DNA from: Symbioplanes lichenis
GTDB taxonomy: Bacteria > Actinomycetota > Actinomycetes > Mycobacteriales > Micromonosporaceae
Direction of reading: 5' to 3'
Assembly (NCBI RefSeq): GCF_030709675.1
Contig: NZ_JAUZQD010000019.1
Location: 124,001 to 188,000 of the forward strand
Length of the DNA stretch: 64,000 bases
Shown piece after piece: positions 40,851 through 48,083 of the stretch. Position numbers and translations under genes: made by a program. Each line of letters starts with the position of its first letter. Positions within the stretch are counted from its first letter, which is position 1. Below the pieces are notes generated by a model. It was not told where the DNA came from, searched no databases, and saw nothing but the letters and a program-made list of their open reading frames with translations.

Positions 40851-41768
40851 ATGAGAGAGCAGCTCGTCAACGGCGAGGCGGTGGAGGTCGAGGTCCGGCA
40901 CGCCCGGGTCGGCTCCCGGGGCCTGGCGCTGATGCTGGACCTCGTCGTGCAGGTGGCGCTGGCCGTCGTGCTGGGCGCCGCCGCGGGCGCGATCGCCACG
41001 GCCGCCCTGGAGAAGTTCGTCGACGAGGCGTTCCTCAGCACGCTGACGACGGTCGCCGTGGTGGTCGCCTTCATCGCGTACCCGACGGTCATGGAGACCA
41101 TGACGAACGGCCGCAGCCTCGGCAAGCGCGCGCTCGGGCTGCGGGTGGTGCGGGAGGACGGCGGGCCGATCCGGGTGCGGCACGCGCTCGTACGGGCGCT
41201 GGTCGGGGTGGCGGTGGAATGGCCGGGGCTGCTCTTCCCGCCGTTCACGTGGGCGGTCGCGCTGAGCACGATGATCTTCTCGCGGCGCGGGCGGCGGCTC
41301 GGCGACCTCGCGGCGGGGACCTTCGTGGTGCACGAGCGCGGCCCGGCGCCGTGGGGCTGGGCGCCGGCCATGCCGCCGCAGCTCGCGGGCTGGGCGGCCG
41401 AGCTCGACCTGTCCGGGCTGGACGACGAGCTGGCCCTGGCCACGCGGCACTACCTGGCCCGGTCGCGGGACATCCGGCAGCCGATGAACGACCGCTTCGC
41501 CGAGGGGCTGGCGGCGGAGATCGGCGATCGGATCGGCCGGCCGGCGCCGCCCGGGGTCCCGGCGTGGATGTTTCTGACGGCGGTGCTGGCCGAGCGGAGG
41601 CGCCGGGCCGGCTCGCGTACGCAGGCCGCCCGCGCCCTCACCCAGCGCATCTGGCCCGGCTTCGGCCGTCCCGACTGGCCGGCGCCCGGCGGCCCGTCCT
41701 GGGACCCGGCGGTGACCCATCCGCCCCTGCTCGGCATCGCCAAGGAGGCTCGTCCGGACGGTCAGTGA
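40851..41768 (+). CDS. RDD-family membrane protein
   Basis: 305 residues. The RDD domain (residues 14-160) has RHARVGSRGLALMLDLVVQV, TMTNGRSLGKRALGLRVVRE and SRRGRRLGDLAAGTFVVHER. A soluble C-terminal extension of ~140 residues follows (RHYLARSRDIRQPMNDRFAE). RDD proteins are linked to cation transport or membrane stress; the C-terminal part is specific to the SpoIIM-associated group. Only 41 nt separate it from the divergent SpoIIM gene, so both promoters must overlap. Confidence 0.9.
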   Translation: MREQLVNGEAVEVEVRHARVGSRGLALMLDLVVQVALAVVLGAAAGAIATAALEKFVDEAFLSTLTTVAVVVAFIAYPTVMETMTNGRSLGKRALGLRVVREDGGPIRVRHALVRALVGVAVEWPGLLFPPFTWAVALSTMIFSRRGRRLGDLAAGTFVVHERGPAPWGWAPAMPPQLAGWAAELDLSGLDDELALATRHYLARSRDIRQPMNDRFAEGLAAEIGDRIGRPAPPGVPAWMFLTAVLAERRRRAGSRTQAARALTQRIWPGFGRPDWPAPGGPSWDPAVTHPPLLGIAKEARPDGQ

Positions 41769-41837
41769 CCTCCGGTTGTCACGTGTCCTTCATGATCTTG
41801 TGGTCACTTCGCCATCTGACCGCGTGACGCTGGAGTC

Positions 41838-42197
41838 ATGGTCACGGTGAGCGAGCATGTCATGGACGGAGCCTCCCTCGTACGCGTCGTCGGCGACCTG
41901 GACCTCGACGACCTGCCCGAGCTGCGGGAGGTGTTGCAGACCGCCCTCGCGCGGCACCCGTGGGTGATCGTGGACCTCTCCGCCGCCGGCATCATCGGGT
42001 CGGTGGCGCTGAGCCCGCTGCTCGCGGCGACGCAGAGCGCCCGCCGGCTCGGGGGTGACGTGCTGCTCGCGAGCCCGTCGCCACTGGTCCGCACGGTGCT
42101 GCGCGGCGCCCGGCTCGACACGGCGTTCCGCTCCTTCGACACCGTGCCGCAGGCGATGTCCGCGGCCCTGAGTGTGACCGGCGCCACAGCCAGCTGA
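41838..42197 (+). CDS. STAS-domain protein
   Basis: 119 residues with the STAS fold: SLVRVVGDLDLDDLPELREV, HPWVIVDLSAAGIIGSVALS, GGDVLLASPSPLVRTVLRGA. In classical antagonists the phosphorylation loop is DSxG; here it is IIGSVALSPL, with Gly replacing Asp, so regulation by phosphorylation may differ. GGAG precedes the ATG. No anti-sigma kinase is adjacent. It is 77 nt before the ABC operon and may be separate. Confidence 0.82.
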   Translation: MVTVSEHVMDGASLVRVVGDLDLDDLPELREVLQTALARHPWVIVDLSAAGIIGSVALSPLLAATQSARRLGGDVLLASPSPLVRTVLRGARLDTAFRSFDTVPQAMSAALSVTGATAS

Positions 42198-42274
42198 GAA
42201 CCGTCCGCGCGACCGGGTCGTCTTCCCGGGTGTGAAACGGCGCCATCGGGCGCCGCCGATCCCTGGAGGAGACG

Positions 42275-43078
42275 ATGATGCGTGCGGTGAGCGCGGCCGA
42301 GACGGCCCCCACCACCCGGGCCTGGGCGGTCGAGGCCGAGGGGCTGCGGGTCCGCGCCGGGCGGCACCTGGCCGTCGACGGCCTCGACCTGAGCCTCGGC
42401 CCCGGCGTGCACGGCCTGCTCGGGCCCAACGGCGCCGGCAAGACGACGCTGATGCGGGCGCTGGCCACCGTGCTGCGGCCCGCGGGCGGCCGGCTCGCCC
42501 TGCTCGGCCACGAGGTCGGCGGCCGGGGCGACCTGCGCGAGGTGCGCCGGGGGCTGGGCTACCTGCCGCAGCAGTTCGGCTTCTACCCGCGGTTCACGGT
42601 GCGCGAGTTCGTCGAGTACATGGCCTGGCTCAAGGAGATGCCGAAGGCCGCCGTGCCGGACGCGGTGCAACGGGCGATCGACCGGGTGGGACTCACCGCC
42701 AAGGCCGACGCGCGGATGAAGACCCTGTCCGGCGGCATGCTGCGCCGGGCCGGCATCGCCCAGGCCGTCGTGAACGACCCGGCGGTGCTGCTGCTCGACG
42801 AGCCCACCGTCGGGCTCGACCCCGAGCAGCGCCTCGACTTCCGCGAGCTGCTGCGCGACCTCGGCACGGACAGCTGCGTCCTGGTCTCGACCCACCTCGT
42901 GGAGGACGTGGTCGCGGCGTGCTCCGCGGTCGTCCTCATGCACGAGGGCAAGCTGGTGCACCAGGGCACGCCCGCGAGCCTGGTCGAGGCGGGCGGCGAC
43001 GGGCACGCCGGGGACAGCCCGGCGGAGCGCGGTTATTCGGCGATCCTGCGCCGGCACCGGGCGGAGGCGGCCCGATGA
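42275..43078 (+). CDS. ABC transporter ATP-binding protein
   Basis: 267 residues. Walker A GPNGAGKTT, Q-loop region LPQQFGFYPRFTV, signature LSGGM, Walker B VLLLDEPTVGLDPEQR, and switch His in STHLVED. The type is that of drug or lantibiotic export ATPases. ATG 42275 or 42278 follow GGAGGAG. It is the first gene of a four-gene operon with overlapping stops and starts; the two large permeases are its likely partners. Confidence 0.93.
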   Translation: MMRAVSAAETAPTTRAWAVEAEGLRVRAGRHLAVDGLDLSLGPGVHGLLGPNGAGKTTLMRALATVLRPAGGRLALLGHEVGGRGDLREVRRGLGYLPQQFGFYPRFTVREFVEYMAWLKEMPKAAVPDAVQRAIDRVGLTAKADARMKTLSGGMLRRAGIAQAVVNDPAVLLLDEPTVGLDPEQRLDFRELLRDLGTDSCVLVSTHLVEDVVAACSAVVLMHEGKLVHQGTPASLVEAGGDGHAGDSPAERGYSAILRRHRAEAAR

Positions 43079-44400
43079 CGCGCGTCCTGAGCATCGAGCT
43101 GCGCCGGTCCGCGGCGCTCGGCGCCACCGCGGTGCTGCTGCTGGCGGGAGCCGCCCTGCTCTTCGCCGCCCCGACCCGCTGGGTCTCGAGCGGGATGGCG
43201 CTGGTCATGGCCCAGCGCGAATATCTGGTGCTGCTCTGGCCGCTGGCCCTCGCCGCCGGAGCGTGGCAGGGCCGCCGCGAGCACCGGTCCAAGGTGGGCG
43301 AGCTGTTCTCCTCCACGCCCCGGCCGCCGGCCCAGCGCGTCCTGCCGACCGCCGCCGCCCTGGCCGTCGCGGCGGTGACCGGCTATCTGCTGATGACGGC
43401 GGTGGGCGCGGCCTGGATGGCCGGCACGGCCCGTTATCTCCCGGCGCAGGCCTTCGTCGTGCTGACGGTGGGCCTGGTGGCCATCGTCGGGGGCGTCTGG
43501 CTGGGTCTGGCCGTCGGCCGGCTGCTGCCCTATCTGGTGACCGCGCCCCTGCTCGCGGTGGCGGGCATCGGCCTGCTGATGACCATCGGCGCCGTCCGGG
43601 GCGCGCCGGAATGGCTGGCCTACGTGCTGTCCCCGATGTACGGCATGAGCCTCTACACCGACTGGCAGACCGTCGGCGGCCGGACCAGTGCCGCGCAGGC
43701 GATCTGGCTCACCGCCCTGGCGATCGCCGCCCTGGTGCTGCTGATGGCCGGTTCCTGGCGGACCAGGCTCACCGCCCTGCTGCCCGCGGCGCTCGGGGCC
43801 GCCCTGGCGATCGCGGTCATCCCGCACGGCGACGACTTCGTGCCGCACCCGATCGATCCGGTCGCCCAGGAGTTCGTGTGCACGAACGACGCCCCGGCCG
43901 TCTGCGTCACCCGGGTCCGCGCCGGCCTGCTCGACGACTTCGCCCCGCTGGCCCGGCAGACGCTCGGCGCGCTGGCGAAGCTGCCCGATCCGCCGACGAC
44001 GGTCCGCGAGGACACCACCACCTACCAGCCGCTCACCCTGGCCCCGCAGCCGCCCGGCGTCATCCTGGCCGACCTTTACACGAACGCCCGGGGCAAGCTG
44101 ATCGGGCAGCTGCCCACACAGTTCGGCATGATGCAATCCGCCTTCAGCACCGGCGAGCGGTGCGAGCAACCCGGCAACCCGGCGGTCGAGCGGGCGGCGA
44201 TCTTCTACCTCCTCGGGGAGAAGCCGCTGCCGGACAGCGAGATCTACGCGGGCGTCGTCTACGGCGACGACGAGACCAACCCGGAGGCCGTCAAGCTGTG
44301 GGAGGGCCTGCGGCAACGGCCCGAGCAGGACGCCCTGGCCCGGGTCGCGGCGGTGCGCCGGGCGTCGCTGGCCTGCGAGCCGACGGACGGGCTGCTGTGA
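43075..44400 (+). CDS. ABC transporter permease with extracytoplasmic domain
   Basis: 441 residues. Six membrane segments in the first ~260 residues (VLSIELRRSAALGATAVLLL onward, with MALVMAQREYLVLLWPLALA) are followed by a ~170-residue soluble domain containing FVCTNDAPAVCVTRVRAG. The ATG overlaps the ATPase stop. It is paralogous to the fourth gene of this operon along its whole length. No family name is known to me; the fold resembles ABC-2 type permeases with a large outer or peripheral tail. Confidence 0.85.
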   Translation: MTRVLSIELRRSAALGATAVLLLAGAALLFAAPTRWVSSGMALVMAQREYLVLLWPLALAAGAWQGRREHRSKVGELFSSTPRPPAQRVLPTAAALAVAAVTGYLLMTAVGAAWMAGTARYLPAQAFVVLTVGLVAIVGGVWLGLAVGRLLPYLVTAPLLAVAGIGLLMTIGAVRGAPEWLAYVLSPMYGMSLYTDWQTVGGRTSAAQAIWLTALAIAALVLLMAGSWRTRLTALLPAALGAALAIAVIPHGDDFVPHPIDPVAQEFVCTNDAPAVCVTRVRAGLLDDFAPLARQTLGALAKLPDPPTTVREDTTTYQPLTLAPQPPGVILADLYTNARGKLIGQLPTQFGMMQSAFSTGERCEQPGNPAVERAAIFYLLGEKPLPDSEIYAGVVYGDDETNPEAVKLWEGLRQRPEQDALARVAAVRRASLACEPTDGLL

Positions 44401-44981
44401 GGTGGCTGACGCTTTACCTGCGCTCCCGGCGCGTACCGGCGGCGCTGGCCGTCATCGCGGGGATCACGGTGCTCCTGTGGACATTGTGGTCGGTCTTCTC
44501 GAACACCCGGGAGATCAGCCCGATCATGGTGATCCTGACCGTGCTGCTGCTGGTGACGGTCTCGGTGATGACGCTGTCCGGCGCGGACGACGCCTTGGAG
44601 AAGACGGCGTCGCTGCGGTGGCCCCGGCGCCGGGCGGCGCACCTGCTGGTCGCCCTCGCGGTCGTCCTCGGCCTGCTGTTCGCCACGCTGCTGACCGGGG
44701 CTCGCTTCGCCCCGGCCGGGCTGGTGCTGCGTGACGCCGCGGGCCTGCTCGGCCTGACCGCCCTGGGCGCGGCCATCGTCGGTGCCGCCCGCGCGTGGTT
44801 CGTGCCGCTGGGCTGGACGCTGGCCGTGGTCCTCTATCCCCTGGAGGGCACGGTGCTCAAGGAGCTCGCCACCTGGCAGGTGCAGGTGCCGGGCAACACC
44901 GTCGCGGTGGTGACGGCCGCGGTGCTGGGGGCGGGCGGCCTGATCGCGTACGCCGTCGCCGGTCCCCCCACCCGGGCATGA
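44397..44981 (+). CDS. membrane protein, third gene of the ABC operon
   Basis: 194 residues with five or six hydrophobic segments (ALAVIAGITVLLWTLW, VILTVLLLVTVSVMTLSGAD, LLVALAVVLGLLFATLL and others) and almost no soluble part. GTG 44397 overlaps the previous stop, and its own stop overlaps the next ATG. Probably an accessory subunit of the transporter. Confidence 0.8.
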   Translation: MRWLTLYLRSRRVPAALAVIAGITVLLWTLWSVFSNTREISPIMVILTVLLLVTVSVMTLSGADDALEKTASLRWPRRRAAHLLVALAVVLGLLFATLLTGARFAPAGLVLRDAAGLLGLTALGAAIVGAARAWFVPLGWTLAVVLYPLEGTVLKELATWQVQVPGNTVAVVTAAVLGAGGLIAYAVAGPPTRA

Positions 44982-46312
44982 TCCGCGTCGTCGGGGTCGA
45001 GCTGCGCCGGTCGGCCGCCCTCGGCACGGCTCTCCTCGTGCTGCTCTCCGGGGGCTTCATGCTCGGCGTGGCGCACGGGCGCTGGGCCTCCGGCTCGATG
45101 GCGCTGGTCGTGGCCCAGCGCGAGTATCAGATCCTGCTGCTGCCGCTGGCCCTGGCGGCCGGGGTGTGGCAGGGCTGCCGCGAGCGCCGGGCGAAAGTGG
45201 ACGAGCTCTTCGCCACCGTGCCCCGGCCGCGGGCGCTGCGCGTGGTGCCGACCGCCGTCGCGCTGGCTCTCGCGGCCGCCGGCGGCTATCTCGGGGCGAC
45301 GGCCGGGGCAGCCGCGCGGCTCGCCGGCACGGTCCGCTTCTGGCCGCCGGAGGCCGCCGCCGTCGCCGCGGTCGGCGCCCTGACGACCGTCGCCGCGGTC
45401 TGGCTGGGCCTGGGCCTCGGGCGCCTGCTGCCGTTCCTGGTGACCGCGCCCCTGGCGGCCGTGGCGGGCGCCGGGCTGCTCGTGGTCTCGCTGGTGCCGC
45501 GCCCCGGGCACGAGTGGCTGACCTACACCTTGTCGCCGGTCCACGACATGTGGCTCGACACGGAGTTCCAGACGATCCCGCTCCGGCTCAGTGCCGCGCA
45601 GGCCGTCTGGGCGGCGGCTCTCGGTCTCGGTGGCCTGGCGGTGGTCATGACGACGGCGCGGCGGGCCCGGCCGCTGGCCCTGCTCCCGCCGGTGCTGGGG
45701 GCGGCCGCCGCACTGGCGCTCGTTCCCCACGGCGGCGCCTTCGTCGCCCATCCGCCGGACCCCGCCGCGCAGGAGCAGGTGTGCGCGGACGGCACGCCGG
45801 TGGTGTGCGTCAGCCGGGTCCACGCCGCCCTGCTCCCGGCCGTGACCCCGATCGGCCGGGAGGTGCTGGGCCTGGTGGCGCGGCTGCCCGAGCCGCCCCG
45901 GGCCGTGCACGAGGACACCTCCACCTTCCGCCCGGAGACGTCGCCGCCCCGGCTGCCCGGCGTCCTGCTCGCCGATCTCCGGCTCGGCCCGGACGGGCGG
46001 CTCCTCAGCCCCGATCTGCTCCGGATCCGGATGCTGCAGGAGGTCTTCCGCCCGCCGCAAATGTGCCGCTACGGCGTCGACTCCGCCGTGGAGCAGGCGG
46101 CCGTCTACTGGCTGCTGGGCCGGGAGCCGCAGCCGGAGGAGACGGTGGACCCGACGATCACCTCCGACTCGTCGGCGTACACGGCCGAGGCCGTCCGGCT
46201 CTGGCAGGTGCTGCGGCGACTGCCCGAGCGGGAAGCCGTACGCCGCGTCGACGCGATCCGGCGGGCGGAGCAGGCCTGCCGTGACACGGAAGGCCTGCTC
46301 GCGGCTCGTTAG
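44978..46312 (+). CDS. ABC transporter permease, paralog of the second gene
   Basis: 444 residues. It repeats the plan of the gene at 43075: VVGVELRRSAALGTALLVLL, MALVVAQREYQILLLPLALA, a TLSPVHDMWLDTEFQT loop, and a C-terminal domain with QVCADGTPVVCVSRVHAA and the closing RAEQACRDTEGLL. The paired Cys of both copies are conserved. The permeases probably form a heterodimer with two copies of the ATPase. The stop overlaps the convergent argS stop by 4 nt. Confidence 0.85.
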   Translation: MIRVVGVELRRSAALGTALLVLLSGGFMLGVAHGRWASGSMALVVAQREYQILLLPLALAAGVWQGCRERRAKVDELFATVPRPRALRVVPTAVALALAAAGGYLGATAGAAARLAGTVRFWPPEAAAVAAVGALTTVAAVWLGLGLGRLLPFLVTAPLAAVAGAGLLVVSLVPRPGHEWLTYTLSPVHDMWLDTEFQTIPLRLSAAQAVWAAALGLGGLAVVMTTARRARPLALLPPVLGAAAALALVPHGGAFVAHPPDPAAQEQVCADGTPVVCVSRVHAALLPAVTPIGREVLGLVARLPEPPRAVHEDTSTFRPETSPPRLPGVLLADLRLGPDGRLLSPDLLRIRMLQEVFRPPQMCRYGVDSAVEQAAVYWLLGREPQPEETVDPTITSDSSAYTAEAVRLWQVLRRLPEREAVRRVDAIRRAEQACRDTEGLLAAR

Positions 46313-47913
46313 AGGCGGGCCGGCGTGGCGATGCCGAGCAGGTCGAGGCCCCGCCGCAGGATGCGCCCGGTCAGCAGGCACAGAGTCAGACGGCTTTCGC
46401 GTACGCCGTCCGGCGCCCGCAGCACCGGACACCGCTCGTAGAACGTGCTGAACAACGCCGCCAGCGTGTGCAGGTAACCGGTCAGCCGATGGAGCTCCAG
46501 CGAGCCGGCGACCCCGGTCATCACGGGCTCGAAGGCGAGCAGCTCGAGCACCAGCGCCCGCTCGGCCGGGTCGGTGACGGTCACCGCGGCGGGGGTGACG
46601 GCGCCGGCCCGGTCGAGGATCGAGCTGATCCGGGCGTACGCGTATTGCAGGTAGGGTCCCGTGTTGCCGGTCAGCGCGAGCATCCGGTCCCAGTCGAACA
46701 CGTAGTCGCCGGTCCGGTCGCTGCTCAGGTCGGCGTACTTGACGGCGCCCACGGCGACAGCCGCGGCGACAGCCGGATCCGTGGTGAGCTCGCCGGCCCG
46801 GGCGACGGCCTCGTCGAGCAGCTCGGCGAGCTTGACCGAGGCGCCCGACCGGCTCCGGAACATCCTGCCGTCCGGGCCGAGGATCGAGCCGAAGGCGACA
46901 TGCTCGGCGTGCACGCCGTCGGGCAGCCAGCCCGCCGCCCGGGCGACCGCGAAGACCATCGCGAAGTGGGTCCGCTGGGGCGCCCCGACGACGTACAGGA
47001 GCCTGGTCGCTGGCAATTCCTGTGTGCGGTACCGGAGCGCGGCGAGGTCGGTGGTCGCGTACCCGTATCCGCCGTCGCTCTTCCGGACGATCAGCGGCGC
47101 GTGGTCCCGCCCGAACGGGAAGGCGCACAGGGCACCGTCGCTCTCCACCAGGAGGCCCTTGGCGGTCAGCTCGTCGACGACCTCGGCCAGCCACGGCTGG
47201 TAGCTGCTCTCCCCGGCGAAGTCACCCTCGGTGAGGGTCACCCCGAGTCTTTCGTACGCGTCCAGGAAGTCCCGCTTCGACTCGGTAACCAGCCGCTCCC
47301 ACCACCGGAGAGTCTCCGGGTCCCCGGACTGCAGCAGCACGACCCGCCGCTGGGCCCGCGCCTTGAAGTCCGCGTCCGTGTCGAACCGTGCCCGGGCCCG
47401 CTGATACGAGTCGTCACCGGTGTTGATCACATGCTCGATCAGCATGCCGAACGACGTGCCCCAGTCGCCGAGATGGTTCGCCCGGATCACGTCGTGCCCG
47501 AGCCACTCGAGCACCCGCACCACCGCGTCCCCGATGACGGTGGGCCGGAGGTGACCGACCGTGAGCTCCTTGGCCGCGTTCGGCCCGGAGTAGTCCACCA
47601 GAACCGTCTCCGGGTGCCCGGTCCGCGGCACGCCGAGCCGGGGATCCCGCGCCACCTCGGTCGCCGCGGCGGCCAGCACCGCGTCGCTGATCGTGAAGTT
47701 GACGAAGCCGGGGCCGGACACCTCCGCCGAGGCCAGGCCGGCCAGATTCGCCCGGGCGACCACGTCGGCGGCGATCTCCCGCGGCTGTTTCCGCCGGACC
47801 CGGGCGAGCGCGAGGGCGGCCCCGGACTGGAAGTCGGCGTGCGGCGAGCGCCGGACGGCCGGCTCGTCGAGGATGCCGGTGAGCCGGGCGGACAGGAGTG
47901 CTTCGAGGTTCAT
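46309..47913 (-). CDS. argS: arginyl-tRNA synthetase
   Basis: 534 residues. It charges tRNA-Arg. The N-terminal Add-1 domain leads to SGPNAAKELTVGHLRP, where TVGH (118-121) stands in the HIGH position with Thr for the first His. RANHLGDWGTSFGMLIEH, YATTDLAALRYR, GRMFRSRSG (KMSKS position) and the C-terminal DALR anticodon domain (TGNTGPYLQYAYARISSIL) complete the enzyme. It is slightly shorter than typical ArgS (~550-590). Upstream are a 17-codon Arg-rich leader ORF and alternative hairpins, so arginine-responsive attenuation is likely. It may be one of two ArgS copies in the genome; that cannot be seen here. Confidence 0.95.
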   Translation of the reverse strand: MNLEALLSARLTGILDEPAVRRSPHADFQSGAALALARVRRKQPREIAADVVARANLAGLASAEVSGPGFVNFTISDAVLAAAATEVARDPRLGVPRTGHPETVLVDYSGPNAAKELTVGHLRPTVIGDAVVRVLEWLGHDVIRANHLGDWGTSFGMLIEHVINTGDDSYQRARARFDTDADFKARAQRRVVLLQSGDPETLRWWERLVTESKRDFLDAYERLGVTLTEGDFAGESSYQPWLAEVVDELTAKGLLVESDGALCAFPFGRDHAPLIVRKSDGGYGYATTDLAALRYRTQELPATRLLYVVGAPQRTHFAMVFAVARAAGWLPDGVHAEHVAFGSILGPDGRMFRSRSGASVKLAELLDEAVARAGELTTDPAVAAAVAVGAVKYADLSSDRTGDYVFDWDRMLALTGNTGPYLQYAYARISSILDRAGAVTPAAVTVTDPAERALVLELLAFEPVMTGVAGSLELHRLTGYLHTLAALFSTFYERCPVLRAPDGVRESRLTLCLLTGRILRRGLDLLGIATPARL

Positions 47914-47935
47914 GGGGACCCGTTCGTTCTCGTGA

Positions 47936-47962
47936 GCGGGTTCCCAGCCAGCGGTTACCCGC
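47936..47962 (-). promoter_or_regulatory. alternative hairpins in the argS leader
   Basis: On the minus strand GCGGGT (47962-47957) can pair with ACCCGC (47941-47936), placing a stem 22 nt before the argS ATG. The same 5' arm can instead form a smaller GCGG/CCGC hairpin (47962-47951). The two are mutually exclusive. A ribosome stalled in the upstream leader ORF could shift the balance. Confidence 0.5.
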
Positions 47963-47979
47963 CGGAATCTGGACGCGTG

Positions 47980-48033
47980 TCAGCGCAACCGGGCGGAAGA
48001 ACTCCGGCGTCGCTCGCGGCTGATGCTGATCAC
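47980..48033 (-). CDS. arginine-rich leader peptide of argS (attenuator)
   Basis: From a GTG at 48033 the ORF encodes MISISRERRRSSSARLR and stops. Six of 17 codons are Arg (CGC, CGA, CGC, CGG, CGG, CGC), three in a row plus one just before. TATGCT (48045-48040 on this strand) ends 6 nt before the GTG, matching the leaderless promoter pattern elsewhere in the window, so the argS transcript probably starts with this codon. The stop is 66 nt before the argS ATG, with competing hairpins between. Ribosome stalling at Arg codons when charged tRNA-Arg is low would then favour argS expression. Confidence 0.6.
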   Translation of the reverse strand: MISISRERRRSSSARLR

Positions 48034-48039
48034 GAGCGC

Positions 48040-48045
48040 AGCATA
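48040..48045 (-). promoter_or_regulatory. -10 element of the argS leader transcript
   Basis: TATGCT on the minus strand, 6 nt before the leader GTG. No convincing -35 hexamer at 16-19 bp. The promoter is back to back with the dihydroxyacetone kinase start at 48084. Confidence 0.45.
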
Positions 48046-48083
48046 ACGGGACAGCGGCCGCCGGGGCGAGGACAATTACGGGG

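Noticed and set aside
47914..48033. T-box riboswitch upstream of argS
   Set aside because: TGGGAACCCGC is only loosely like a T-box core; no specifier loop was found, and the Arg leader ORF explains the region better.
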